Positions 50,419-63,310 of a DNA stretch of 64,000 bases are shown here, piece by piece. The notes below the pieces were generated by a model. That model saw nothing but the letters and a program-made list of their open reading frames with translations. It ran no database searches and was not told the DNA's origin. The translations under genes were made by a program, and so were the position numbers. The first letter of the stretch is position 1, and every line of letters begins with the position of its first letter. Origin of the DNA: Antedon bifida (taxonomy: Eukaryota > Echinodermata > Crinoidea > Comatulida > Antedonidae); the NCBI GenBank assembly GCA_963402885.1, contig OY727093.1, positions 5,405,501-5,469,500 of the forward strand, in the 5' to 3' direction.

Positions 50419-50470
50419 CTTTATTCAGTCCCACTGCGCAGTGCTAAAATTACCCAATGTCTTATACCAC
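50419..50470 (-). promoter_or_regulatory. possible core promoter and 5' UTR exon of the MANSC1-like gene
   Basis: On the gene strand: a GGTATAAG box near 50465, then about 30 bp on CACTGCGCAGTGGGACTG, then GAATAAAG|GTAAGT, a strong donor (exon end 50419). An acceptor of the form TTTTATTTTCTAG or CTACAG lies just before the start codon (about 50195). This would give a short non-coding first exon. Inferred only from signals. Confidence 0.4.
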
Positions 50471-50817
50471 TTTAGGGTTATATTGTTTATAGTACAGTGT
50501 TTTCTACACAGGGTCCAGGCATCAAGTGAGCTAACTACAGTAGCCTATTCTGGTTATGTAGGTCAGCCATGCATTTTAACCGGCTGATTTACATGCAAAG
50601 CAAACCAGACAGTTTATTCAAGAGACCAAGTTTACCATAATTGCGAGTATAGAAAAGACAGAAAGGTTAAAATACTTGCGTATTATTATACATTTTTTGG
50701 TCAATTCATATACAAAGTTAAAATGCTGTTTTGATTGACAGTTGGATGACTCAGTGGTGAGGTTTTATGGACCCGACTTCGATTCTCAGACTCTGCATGA
50801 TAATTATTTTAAACTTT

Positions 50818-50868
50818 CAGGGCTGAATCGTCTCAGGGCAGTTGTCCCGTGCCGAATCGTCTCACTAC
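50818..50868. repeat. decayed relative of the 21944 fold-back element
   Basis: AGGGCTGAATCGTCTCAGGG and CCCGTGCCGAATCGTCTCAC match the unit of the 21944-22573 ends. The upstream 50741-50800 has a weak tRNA-like B box (GACTTCGATTCTC). Confidence 0.6.
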
Positions 50869-51689
50869 CGTTTTTCTTTAAAGTTTCAAAGGTCAAAGGC
50901 ATGACAGGTTTTTATGCTTTGTGTGAGGACCAATCACAACGCAGTTAACATCTTTGCGCTAACGGAAAGTGCTTCGAAATATTATAAATATAATTATCCC
51001 CTCCTTACTATATTATTACTACTAGGCTAGAGGCTCTATAGCCTCTACTACTAAACCTAGCTAAGCTACCACCATATAAAGCTTTAGGGGAGGGCTAGGC
51101 TATACCAACACAACAGAGTCTAGAGAGGGAGATGATGATGTAACCCGGTCCCTGATGAGTGGTAGTTAGCCTAGCTAGGTACAGTAGGTAGAGTAGGCCT
51201 ACCTAGGCCTAGCCTATTTGATAAGGTATAATACTGTATTGCACTCATTTGTAATTTATAATGAAAGTACTTACTTGTCGTTTATTTATATGAAAAATTT
51301 TTAAAACTCATTTGAAATAAATTCATGGCATTTGCCTCTGATTTTACATTAGAGGATTGTTTTAACTCTCTTTCTTCTGACTGGTAGCTATCTAATGTTT
51401 ACCTACTTTTTTGTGTGCGCATGCAACGTATGAATTATCTGTAGCGCCACCTAGGCTTATATTTATCTTTGCTTCCGGTTTCGTTACGCTACGTGTTTCT
51501 GACATAATTCGCGCGATTTTAAGAATTTGCGCCAAAAAATTCTTGCACAAAAATTTCAATGAAGGCTGCAATTTTGATACCTTATATCATCTTTGCTTTG
51601 GTGCATTTTTTATACTGCCAGTCACAAAATAAACGTTTGGTTTTATTTTGCTTTGAAACTTTCCTGATGTAACAAAAAATCGATGTAGC

Positions 51690-51769
51690 GCCCTCAGTAA
51701 AAGATCACATTCACGCAAATCGTCTCCGCCGAAAAATCCCCGTTTTTTGTGTGTGTTGGATATTCATCC
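51690..51769 (+). promoter_or_regulatory. CpG-richer promoter-like stretch
   Basis: CGATGTAGCGCCCTCAG, ACGCAAATCGTCTCCGCCGA and a GT run before the 51770 ATG. There is no TATA box. It supports, but does not prove, a transcription start here. Confidence 0.3.
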
Positions 51770-51809
51770 ATGGCGGAAAGGAGGCCGAATGAATGCAGTA
51801 CATTGAACG
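51770..51809 (+). CDS. candidate first coding exon of an unidentified gene
   Basis: ATG in a good context (CCATGG) followed by 13 codons (MAERRPNECSTLN) and a donor AACG|GTAGGT. The 60 bp before it is CpG-richer (TCGTCTCCGCCGAAAAATCC). It looks like a start exon with its promoter. I could not connect it with any later exon, and the gene would run past the window or through introns I cannot resolve. It could be a false start. Confidence 0.4.
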
Positions 51810-52435
51810 GTAGGTTTTTGACACGAAAAATACTACACTTGAAAGTTCACTGTCCAGTCGTTCATTCATGCAACATTTTGCGTTATTCAAATGAAACAGT
51901 TTATTCGTTTATTATGATTAGTATGTGAATAATAGATATAATACTAGGTAGTGTTCTGTTAGCCGGAGACGATGTGTAGTCTGAATAATCTAGCCTAAGT
52001 TTGGGAAGTTATCGATGAAATGAGTTACGGCGACCCCTGGACCGAAGTTGTCCCTGGTTCAATAACGTCGCCGGATAGCTTAGAATGTGCTGCGGCCTAG
52101 AATGCTTATACCGGTTTATTATTATGGTCTTTTAATCCTTGAAAAGATTGACTTTATTCTGCTATTATATGGGATGGATTTATTTATCCAGAACTGTGCA
52201 TGAGAAACATACTTATTGTGCTTATTAGAGGCTAGATTATTAATTTAAATGTAATTTTATGTGCTGACATTTACAGTAGACTATACTATACACTGCATGC
52301 TTTAATGCAAAGTTTTTGATTGACAGTTTTGTGTGTATTTACTAAAACACTTCTTATTGCAAGTTTTTCTGTGAGATATTTCTTAATTTAGGTTTATGTT
52401 CATGTAAGTGTAGGCATAGCGTCCTACCAAAAACT

Positions 52436-52520
52436 GCCTGCACAATGCTCTACGGTACGGGGGACCCAAGTATTCTCCTGGGCCCCCGGGCCCAAGTATT
52501 CTCCTGGACCCTGGCATTCC
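52436..52520. repeat. GC-rich short direct repeat
   Basis: Two copies of CCCAAGTATTCTCCTGG (near 52467 and 52492) around a GGGCCCCCGGGCCC palindrome. It is very GC-rich against its surroundings; probably a transposon fragment. Confidence 0.5.
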
Positions 52521-53211
52521 GGCCATTTCTGGTAGGACTGGACATACGTATACTGTACATTTGTTGTGACGTATTGCACCGTCTCTTCTCGGGACAGCCA
52601 ACCAGTGGCCACACTTACTGTAGGCTAGTGAAATATTTCTCTTCTAAATACAAAGTATTTAACTTAAGTCAATAATTATTCAAGGATTTCCCTTTGTTGT
52701 ATTTACTTTTTCACCCTTTAGCCCAAGTGTGAATGATGAAATACGGCCACTGGTCTTTGACTCAAAACCATGCTAATAATAATATTAACGCAGCATTTCT
52801 AATTATTTTTAGTATTGAAAGTTAAAAACACAAGCGATTGTACTTTACTAATGAATTTCCACATTAAAAATGTATCAAAAGTAACCTTCAGAATAAAATG
52901 TTTTCAACAAAGTAGCTCTTTATTTCCTGAGGCTTAATAATTTAACATAAATGACTAATGAAATTTGTTCAATGAAACTTTATAATTAGATTAATATAGT
53001 AATTATGATTGAATGATGTAAAATGTGTCTTTGGTTTATTAGAAATTAATGTTTTAAAACTATAACAGTATACAACAATGTTTGTTTCACCATCCAATTA
53101 AACATTCACAATTATTCATTTAATATTATGACATTCTTTGACATACTTTAAAAAATTAAAATAATATACAGTATTTACTGTAATTTTTTAAACAAATGAA
53201 TGTGTAATGCA

Positions 53212-53395
53212 GAGGCCTGGGTTTAAGAATGCTATGTGGCACTTCAATGCTGGATGAATCGCGCCTTTTTCAAAATATTTTAAAGCCTGTTGTTTTCTCT
53301 AGACCCTGCTCAGGGCCCCCATAAGCTCAAGGGCCCCTGGATTTAGACAGTGACTGAGAGCTCATGGCCGTTATACCACTGACAGTAGTTACAGT
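53212..53395. repeat. dispersed repeat, copy 2
   Basis: Related to 30673-30835: CGCCTTTTTCAAAATATTTT, AAAGCCTG, GGGCCCCTGGATTTAGACAG, AGAGCTCATGGCCGTT. No coding content seen. Confidence 0.5.
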
Positions 53396-56042
53396 CTATG
53401 GAAGGTGGGAAAAAAAATTGTACTTTCAGGTACTGTAAATAGAGGCACAGTATCTTGGATGTGTTGTGTGTGTGTTGAAGTTATGCTGTGTGGAAGATTT
53501 TGAAATTTGTTTGGACTGTGCGTGCCTATGTCCACCTAGCACAAAAACATACATCTTAAAAATACAACAATCAGCATCATAATTTGGCATTGTATTCTGT
53601 TAAAATAATGTAGTTTTTTTTAATTACCAGTTCCATCAATTGTTATTGATGCTTTTAATGGATTCTAAAAACCACATAATCCCTGTGTGTAAGATTTTAT
53701 TATGCATATTGATCATACCTTTTTATCAATATCAGTGTAGAGAGTGTAGCTTTTGATCAGGTATGCTGGACAGGCCTGTAAAACCTGTTCCGTTTTTTTT
53801 TAGAGAGTAAATATGTTTACTACAGAAAATGTCTTTTTTGGCCAGTAAAATTGAATTTTGACCAGTTAGAAAACTCATCTACTGGCCTGATTGGTCAGTT
53901 TGATATTCATAGTACAACCCATTAATAATAATGCAACATTTATATAGCGCTATTTTGATCAGAGCGCTTTGAGTGTATACTGTCTGTATGATGTGTACTG
54001 TAACACATGGTATGTGAATGTGTACATTAGGAATACATATTACTATACAATTAGTGCCTTAAATTGAGGAATATAAAGAGGTGATCTGTGGAATGCTATC
54101 AAGAGATCAGATTTGATATTCTCATCAGCCATTTTTAGTTAGTGAGCAGGTTGTTTAATGTCATGAACCTTAAATAGTGTGCTGACAAGGTCCTTGTCAT
54201 GTTATCCTATTAAATTGTATTTAAAGCCATTTAAAATAGCTTATCCTAACTTTTCTATCGCGGTTTAATCATTTTGTGCAAGGGAAACTTAAAAAATTAG
54301 TGGGACATATTGTAAAACCAACTATTAACCAATCAGATGGCATGAATTTAGATAACCTTCTTTGAGACCTGGAGAACTGGACTTTTCACTCAATACTAAA
54401 GACTTGCTAGGTTCTACTAGTTCCTACTCAATAGCTAAACTACTATTAGTACTACAAGAGGTACGTTGTAGTGTATGAAAAAAATGAACAGTTTTTGCCA
54501 TTAGTTATTTACAGTATTTGTTGTGTAAAATTGTTCCAACCATACAGTAGTATACAGTATGTAGTGTGTATAGTTTCAAACAGTTTACTGTATATTACAA
54601 TGTTTGTTGGATTTGATTAATTAAATTGGCAACGTTTAAATTAAAAATGTCAAAATTGATTTAGAAATCAGTCTCGCACAAACGTGCGTTAGGAGTTTTA
54701 TTAAAAACATTTTTTACGTATGCAAGTGCATCATTGAACTCATCAAAATTGCGAAGGAATAAGTTAATCAACAAGAGCAGATGTTTAAAAATTCTGATAT
54801 CACATGATTAGATCGACCAATAACAGCGAAGCTAACATAGAAATAGGATCTGACTTGCTGTAAGGTTTTGTCCAAGGTCATATATGGGTCAAAATCTAGG
54901 TCATCATAAAGTAACAAAGAAAAAATGTATTTTATTTTAGGATCTAGTTGAAGGTTATGGAATTATAATTATGATGGTTAATAAAATGATATTGAATGGT
55001 TGAGCTTAATATTGAACATGTACTGACAGCAAAGTGATTGACAATCTATACAAACATATTTACACTATAAAATATATTTTTAAAAATAAGATATGGATTG
55101 CCTACCAGTACAGTACTAGCAGTTAAATTTTTCTGTGTTTATTTATTTTTTATGTATTTTATTTAGAAGATATTCGTTAGTTATCAATATATGTACGGTA
55201 CTAGAAGTTATTTATTTATAGTACAGTATGAAATTAAAATGGTCTAAACAAATTATCAAACTGTATAATTTTAGTAACTTATTTTATAAACATCAGGGCG
55301 GTAATAATAATATAAAAAATGATAGCCGATATTTTTTATCCAGCCTAAACTTTCACTTCTCTAGACATTGAACCAATACCATTTCATAGGGTTTCATTTC
55401 TTACTGTGAGTTTGTGCAATTTGACCTACTGTACTGTATCAAACATCTTTTATTCTCTATGGATACAAAACAATATGTGATATATTGTTTGAACTTGAGA
55501 AAATCAATACTGTACATGTTTTATAGGTTACTGTATTGTATAATTCCCTCTAATTGTTCAAAAACATATTCTACAATTTTCTCTGTAGTGTACTGTACAT
55601 CAATAAATTAAATTTTATTTTGGTCAAACACAGTGTCTTGAAATTTGCCTTAATTGTCAAAGAAAACAAGATAAAACATTTTAAAAATATGATAAAATAT
55701 CATAAACAGATTCAAAGCTATTTCAATTTCTGTGGATACAATATTAATTTAGAAATTCTTTAAAAATTCAGATAATGTTTTAGATTTTTGTAAAATGTTC
55801 CCTTTAATACCGGTTAAAGGTGAATTTATAAAGTTTTTCCCACCTTTACAATTTCCATGGATACAATGTGTGGCATTTTCTCTGAACTTTGTTAAGATCA
55901 ATACGTGTTCTAGGTTGTTAAAATCAATAATTTTCATTAGAGTCAGTTTATTGTTTATTGTGCAATATTATACTTCATTAATTCCTTATCATTGATCTCT
56001 TTACTACTGTATGGTATGATCTCTATTTTTTTGTTATAATTA

Positions 56043-56360
56043 TAAAAGATGTATTGTCCCCCAAAAACATGAAAAATGAAGATTAATTAAATCATACTTT
56101 GAAGGCCATTTTGTAGTTTTAACAAAGTTAATCACTTCTGTAGAAAAAAATTAATGTTTTCACTTTTACTAAAATGACAAAATACCAAAACCAAAAACCC
56201 ATTGGTTGGCAGCCAATTTGACACAGTTTTTTCAGGTAAATCATTTTTTTTCTGATCCAATTTTTGGTCAAAGTGAATAACTATTAGTAATGTGACATTA
56301 AAATGACATATTCAACAAACAAATTTTAAACAATTATTTCTTCAAGGGGACAATACATCT
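56043..56360. mobile_element. MITE-B copy 3
   Basis: AAAAGATGTATTGTCCCCC on the left and GGGGACAATACATCT on the right; the TTGGTTGGCAGCCAATTTGA block is inside, inverted relative to the other copies. Complete ends. Confidence 0.85.
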
Positions 56361-57774
56361 ACTAATTGGTTTATATATTTGTCCCCTTGTATTGTACAAG
56401 AATCAAAACCAAAAATAAAATATTGTTCGTTTTTTTATGTATTTAAAATTTAAACGACTGTGTATCCAGTATTGCTAGGGAGGTAATTTTTTTCTAACCA
56501 TTCCAGCCCTTGCCTAATTTCAACATCTAAATAAAACATTTGGCGTTTAAGTTTGGTTCCCACTAGGATGTAAAGTAAGCACAATGCAAGTACACGAGAT
56601 TTCATTGGTCAACTCACTGCATTGCGTTGGTGTGTCGTGTCCTACAGTAGTGGAGACCAAGATTTAGCGATACCAATACCATGTTTTCTGTCATCCTTAT
56701 CCAATTTTGTAGTTGGTGGTTCAAATTTTTTCATACAATTTTGTCTTATGCAACGAACAAAGTTCAATTTTAATAGATCTTTCTAATGTTAATTGCTATG
56801 CTCCCAGAATATTGAGATGCTAAATTGCGTAATAGCTAATATCAGGTTTCCTCATTAAAATACATTGCATTCAATTTCATTAACTGTATTTCATTGTACA
56901 GTAACATAGAATCTCGTACCTTGGTAATAACAGACAAATTATTTTTTTGTACTCATCATCATCATCTTCCTGCAGAACTTCATTTGAGTATAGTCATACA
57001 TGGTGACTACTGTGGAAGAAAACAAATATGTGTATTGAATATTTATTTATATTATATACTGTAGATCCTTCTTTTGATTTCTAACCATTTAAAACTAAAA
57101 TTCCTTTTTTAAAATAATTTGTCAAACATACTCATCATACCATGAATACAAAGAAAAATATGTTCACACTAAAACACAAACGTGTTTATAATTTAAAGCT
57201 AACACAAATAAGAACCTCGGTTCCCGCAGGGGTCTGGTTTAAATAATCATCTTAATAGCAATAATTACAATAATGATTAAACAATCTTTTATTTAACCTA
57301 TTTTGATACCAATAAAGAAAAATGTTTTTTTGAGTTTCAATAATAAAATTAAATTGAAAAACAGACTTATACTGTACTAAATGTACTGTTCATCAGAAAG
57401 TAATAATTTTTCCATTTTAATATTAACCGTAGTTTCATATCACAGCATTGAGTATCTGATTTCCATCATATCGTCTTAGCAGCAGGGTTTACCTGTACTT
57501 TACTCTACAACGCCTCTGGCTACATACAACCAATGAAAGCATAACAACGAGAGGTATCCATGCTTATGGGCATTTCTCGTAAAGTGGTATTTTCACAATT
57601 TTTCTCGTCGTATATGTGAAAGATAATTGTAAAATGGCAATTCTACTTTCTCAAGGTTCAATCAGTTAGCAATGTGTTTATTTGGTCGTCTTTAGTCAGA
57701 TTGTATGTTTTTGTAGATAAATACCATTCTATTTTTGTTTTATAAAATAGATTTTATTAAAACTTATAGAGCTA

Positions 57775-57955
57775 ACTTATAACTAAATACACACTCTGGA
57801 ATTCACTCCCCGCACAAATTAAACACTATTTAAAAAATTGCTTAAAACTTATTTTTTCGACCACTAACATGCATAGCGCCATTGATTTTGTACCTCGGTC
57901 TTTGAATTGACGCTTTATAAATTTTGATATAATAATAATAATAATAATATACTCT
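57775..57955 (+). pseudogene. LINE reverse transcriptase C-terminal remnant
   Basis: The open stretch ITKYTLWNSLPAQIKHYLKN CLKLIF ends at TGA (57907-57909). The WNSLP-x-x-I-x(n)-L-K-x-x-LKxxLF pattern is the usual C-terminus of jockey/CR1-type LINE reverse transcriptases. An (ATA)n tail follows at about 57930-57950. It is a 5'-truncated, dead copy. Confidence 0.75.
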
Positions 57956-58429
57956 ATCAGAAAATTTAGTAGATATGTACTGAAGTTATGTTTAACATAA
58001 AATAGTCATACGTGATGGTTGAGTGTTTTAAATTGCCAGCCATGGAGAAACCCTAAACTGCCCAGTTATTTATATACTGGAAATTAATTATGTAAATAAT
58101 AAACGATAAAGATGAGGAAATGTATGAGAATTAGATAAGCTGTCTCAATTGAGATTCAAATCCAGAAATAGACTTTTTGGGTTATTTATACTTTATACAG
58201 ATTTGATTATTTCCACAAGGACCAGACAGTATGTATCATACATTAATGAAACAAAAATTTAAATCCTTCCTACAGTAATTGTTGCCACAGATCCTACTTC
58301 TCCTAATTTAAAATAATTATATTGGACTTCATCAACTAGTGGTAACCCCTCCTTTAGGACACCCACTATTAAAAAGGAAAGGGAATGTTCAGCAAACCCC
58401 TATCTAAGAGACATCCCTGTAAAGGGCAA

Positions 58430-58630
58430 TTTACACAGCCAAGCGGTAACGGTAAGCATGCTTTTCCACAAAGAATCTGTATCTATCCTGATCGGGTTTC
58501 CGCTCTTCCTGCCCGTCTGCTCCGTGTTTTGTATATGTGGTCATAAGAAATAATATACATTCTATATTTTTGTTTTCAGTTTACCACTTACCGTTACCGT
58601 TCCCGCTCGTCTATGTAAATTGGCCTTTAG
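58430..58630. mobile_element. MITE with inverted ends (hAT-like)
   Basis: Left AAAGGGCAATTTACACAGCC AAGCGGTAACGG; right, inverted, CCGTTACCGTTCCCGCTCGT CTATGTAAATTGGCCTTT. Arms of about 37 bp with a few mismatches; the middle is about 120 bp and non-coding. Target duplication unclear. Confidence 0.75.
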
Positions 58631-59415
58631 TTTAAGGAGACACTTTTACCGTTACCGATTGTCTGAGGAGACACTTTTTCAGGTTCTGAAGTCTACGATA
58701 TTGTACAATTTATTTTTTTAAATGCCAGGTCATTGCAAATGTTGAAATGGTTAAAAACTGTTTTCAGATTTCTACGTAATTATTATACATTATGCTTGCA
58801 TACTGTAGCTGTATGTGTCTGAAATTGAACATTAAACAGCTAACCATGCAAAACATGTATAAAACGCATTTCAAATCTGTTAGCAATTGATGCCTAGAAA
58901 TTTTAATTTATTCATGGGCATTTCTTCACACAAGAATGTGAAAAATATACCTAACGCTATTTTAGTATTATAAGTCCAGGCATAATAATATTGTCCAAAA
59001 CTGCTAGGAAACATGAAATGAAATAATTATTTTATTAAAAAATTAATTGAGAAAATTAACTAATATAATGTATGGTGCCGAATGCCTCATTTAAAGTCAA
59101 ATTTATTCTTCCCCTTCCTATCATCTGTCGTTAATTATTCATTTTAAATAGACTGTTTACTATACATACACGCAAATTTGATGAATATTAATGGTAGTAA
59201 AGTTTAAAATCTGTTTCCAAATAAATATTCATTATAGACTGTCTAGACTCGGATTACTGATACTGTAATTCTCATCCCCCCTCCAGAACATAGTGTGTGT
59301 AGGTTGGGTTAATATTCGGTTAAAAAAGAAGTGGAGATGATTGGAGGGAGTACTTACTGTACTTGGTATGTTATAACAATAAATGGTACTACTGTTTGCA
59401 GACAGAAAATTCAAT

Positions 59416-59504
59416 ATATGGACATTATGACATCATATCACTACCATATTTAAGCACATCACACTTTTTTTGTCAAACTAATTTGATAGTGTAGACAGAG
59501 CTTA
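59416..59504. mobile_element. MITE-A right-end fragment (copy 15)
   Basis: TATATGGACATTATGACATC, then CATATTTAAGCACATCACAC and the right TIR GATAGTGTAGACAGAGCTTA. The left third is missing. Confidence 0.85.
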
Positions 59505-60883
59505 AGAGGGAGTTGGGGCGGTAAACTTTGAATTCCATACCTGGGGAGACATTCAATACTATACTGAGGAAGGAACGGGGGAGATCACTTCCAAATGTCT
59601 TACTGTATTTTGTGAGAGAGGAGTGGGATGAGGATAGAGACAAAGACTCCTAGAAATAATGTGCTATATAAACACTATTGTAATGTCATTAAAGTTCATA
59701 TTTTCTGTTTTTATAATTCTTTACAAAAGAATGGTGAGTCATTCTTTACATTCGACACTAATAAAATGTATGAATTCTGAATATGTCTTCCTATCTCTAG
59801 TAATTCTCCCGAGATATTGTAAACTTGTAAAAACGTAAATATTTTATAACAAGAAGTGTGTCCATCCTGTAGATTTATAATGTTTAAATTTGTTTCTTAA
59901 AATAATAATTGAAAATTAGCTAATTATTAAAATTATTGTATTTTTTAAAGTGCTGGAATGTGATTTTTTTCTTACTTTATGCTGTCGTAAATTTAATGTC
60001 GACAAAATAAATTGTGTAAATATATTGCGTTCTTATTCAGGAGATTTCAATAGAGTAAAAAATGTTTATAAAATAACACAAATAAGCCTAGCTTACCTGG
60101 ATAAACTGACATTGGCCTATTCTCGCCGAGGAGAGCTACAACTAGAATATAACATTTTATAAAACACTCCACCAGATAATGCTACATTCCTCTTTGGCTT
60201 GTGTAATCTTGGGTAAGTACAAGCTGGAAAATTCTCCACACAAACTAGACAAACATAGAAATGATGATTTCCCCTCCCCCAAACCCCCCTCCCCAAGAAC
60301 ATTATTTTTTTTTTTTTCAAATTATATCCCCTTCCCGCATATACTGTAATTGTGCTTTGTATTATATAGATTCAAAATGAGAAAACATGAGAGAACATTC
60401 CAGTGTATGATTTTATTTACTAATGATTTCACATCCATTTATGGCTTAGACAATAAGGCATTTTTTTAATGTAATGGTTCAAACTATCATTATCTCCTGG
60501 ATGTCTTTGTCTAGTGGACTGCTGTCCTTGAGGCCTAATCCACCAGACCGTCTCCCATTAATGATGTAAGCTGCTCTCCCCATTATAATAATGCACGCTG
60601 CTTAATTATGAAATTTTCTTTTTAGAAACTGAAAAAAATTTTATTCAAAGAAATTGTTTGCATTTCATTTGTTTTTATGTATGAATAGTGGACTTTATAT
60701 TTTTGCTGTAAATTTATGTCATGGTAACTTTAATCTACTTTAATATATACCACCATGGAGGTATATAGTATACGTACAGTAAGGTGTAAAGTACAGTACT
60801 GTATATACTGCACCATTACCAAGAACATTTAAAGGAGGGATCATTTTGTCAGGGTAAAGTACTGTTGCTTATGATATTTTGGT

Positions 60884-61072
60884 CAGGGACAGATTTAGGC
60901 GGGGGATAAACAGGCTTTAGCCCCTCCCCTCCCCTCCCCCTCCTAAAATTTAACAGCCATGTTTTTTTTAAATAATGATATTTTTATTTTTCTGCAACCC
61001 GATGGATCGTTTTTACCATATATGAAATATTTATCCCCTCCCCCCTAATCTATAATGTTGGATCCGCTCCTG
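60884..61072. mobile_element. MITE-like element with CAGG...CCTG ends
   Basis: CAGGGACAGATTTAGG on the left, GGATCCGCTCCTG on the right (imperfect inverse), with TTGGT on each side as a possible target duplication. The middle has a CCCCTCCCCT run. Confidence 0.5.
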
Positions 61073-61907
61073 TTGGTCACAAGCTCAAATATGTTTTAGT
61101 TTGTAATAATAGTGTAGCAAGAAAAAAAACCCAAAGCCCATCCTCGTTAACCTTCAATTCAATGGTGAAATCTATTTTCCTTCAGGTTCCACTTGTTAAA
61201 TGATCAAAGTTGCTGGTCTGAACATCTCTACCTTGTCCACCCACTTTACACAGTATCCATTTCAATATTTGGGATTGTTTTTATATTGACATTGACAATG
61301 TATATTTACTACAGTATCTTCTTATTTGTGGTTTCAAAGCTCCCAATGTGGTTTGTGGTTTTGTAAGTAATATGTTAGTAGTGTTATTTTTATGTCAATA
61401 TGGAAGAAAGTTGTCCAGTACACCAGGATGTTCATGATATTCTTAAATGTTATTATTCATACACAAAATTACTCCCTGTGTTTACAATATTTTGTTCGAT
61501 ATTCAGGTACATCAAAGCCCAGAAATTCCTCTTTGCCGGAAAATTTACGTCATACTTATTTACTCTACCACCAGCCTAACAGATTTACTGAATATTGCGC
61601 TAGGAATAACACAAAATAAAGATATTCTCAAGTTTAAATATGCATCTATTGTTATCCATTGTTGTTTTTTATAACCATGTAAATCATTTTCACTGTTGCA
61701 GTGTATTGTTAGGCTGTCCACATTATTATTCTTAGTGTAATTCTCTTTGTTTGCATCATTTACTTATTTTCAATTGACTTTACAACTGAATCATTATTTG
61801 TCTTGTTTTTTATGTTATTTGTATAAAACATATTTTCCAAATGATATTTTAGTACTTTATAGTAATTCATACGCTACAGTACATGTATTTTTTTAAACCT
61901 CTCAGCT

Positions 61908-62405
61908 TCTCTGCACATTCCCCATCCCCACACATTCCTTATCCCCAGGCTACACATTTCCCATTCCCACATTATTCCCACCCCCACATATTTCCCACCC
62001 CTACACATTTCCCACCCACATATTTCCCACCCCTACACATTTCTCCATCCTCACACCTTCTCCATCCTCACACCTTCTCCATCCTCACACCTTCTCCATC
62101 CTCACACCTTCTCCATCCTCACACCTTCTCCACCCTCACACCTTCTCCACCCCTACTGTATATCTTCTTCATGCTCACACTTTCTCCACCCCTACACCTT
62201 CTCCACCCCTACACATTTCACACACCTTCTCCACCCCTACATATTTCCCACACCTTCTCCACCTCTACACATTTCCCACACCTTCTCCACCCTTACATGT
62301 ACACATTCTCATCCTCACCTTCTCCACCCGTACACATTCTCATCTTCACCTTCTCCACCCTTATACATTCTCATCCTCACCTTTTCCACCCCTACACATT
62401 CTCTA
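61908..62405. repeat. polypyrimidine minisatellite
   Basis: About 500 bp made of C, T and A with almost no G. The core at 62040-62140 has about six 17 bp units, CTTCTCCATCCTCACAC; elsewhere the units vary (CCCACCCCTACACATTTC). The plus-strand frame is open only because of composition. Confidence 0.92.
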
Positions 62406-62941
62406 TTGTACATCCATCTGTATGAATTATGCAAGGTACAGCATCATGCTTTGTTATTCATTATTATGCTGATTAAGGAGATACATTTTCTATTATCTTG
62501 CTCCCTCCTTAGCCTAAGGAGGATATTTATTCAAAATGGCAATATTGCTCAAAAATTAAATTTCTTTCAAGAATATACATCCCTTAAAAGTGTAGAGAAT
62601 TTCAAACTTCAGTTAATATCTAAGTGCGCTTTTAAATCCATTAAATAAGACGGATAAGGATCTGAACATCCAATCGGAAATGATATAATTCGCAGTGACG
62701 CCCCTTCAGTATTGACCAAGCTAGGAGTTTAAAACAACGTGCAGTATGTTTGACAGACATAGTTATTCAAACTTCTATTCCCAATGTAACAATCGTTTCC
62801 TTTGTGATTTTTAGAGTGATCATTGGATTTTATAAACAAAATTGAAACTAGGTCAAAATTTACAAAGTTGTCTTAACTAAAAAACGCATTTGTAAAGGCA
62901 ATCCAATTATTATGTATCCCAATGCTACAAATATATATATA

Positions 62942-63129
62942 ATAACGAATATCAATCCAAAGGCAAATGACTGAAAAATGACAATGGTTTAGGTATCAGT
63001 GGTTAGATCTCAATGGAGATACAAAATAAAATATTAAAGCAGAAAGCTAAATCAAAATGATAAAGTAAAACAGCCAGAAAAATTATCAGAGCTTTCGGGC
63101 AACACTAGCTAGTGATATAACGAATATCA
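62942..63129 (-). mobile_element. hammerhead-bearing small element, copy 3, with 13 bp target duplication
   Basis: The element spans 62955-63116 (162 bp), flanked by ATAACGAATATCA at 62942-62954 and 63117-63129. Minus strand: starts CTAGCTAGTGTTGCCC, then GAAA, GC-TCT-GA-UA (triplet AUA), then the same body as copies 1 and 2. The CUGAUGA half is absent, as in a 5'-truncated insertion. Confidence 0.78.
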
Positions 63130-63189
63130 TGCAATTTATACTATAATGTCCAGTTCACATAGTCTTTTTGCACAATGTTTTGGAATATC

Positions 63190-63310
63190 TGAGAATAGAG
63201 ATGTCTCCTGAATGAATAGAGATGTCCCCTGACTAGAGATGTTCCCTGACTAGAGATGTCCCCTGATTAGAGATGTCTCCTGATTAGAGATGTTCCCTGT
63301 CTAGTGATGT
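63190..63310. repeat. 17 bp minisatellite
   Basis: About six units of ACTAGAGATGTCCCCTG with C/T changes. Confidence 0.88.

Noticed and set aside
61883..62425. 180-codon Pro/Ser/His/Thr-rich open frame
   Set aside because: It follows exactly the pyrimidine-rich minisatellite; no splice context, start context or homology.
62505..62650. Second LINE coding remnant
   Set aside because: The frame FQEYTSLKSVENFKLQLISK is faintly reminiscent of RT C-termini, but it has no diagnostic WNSLP motif.
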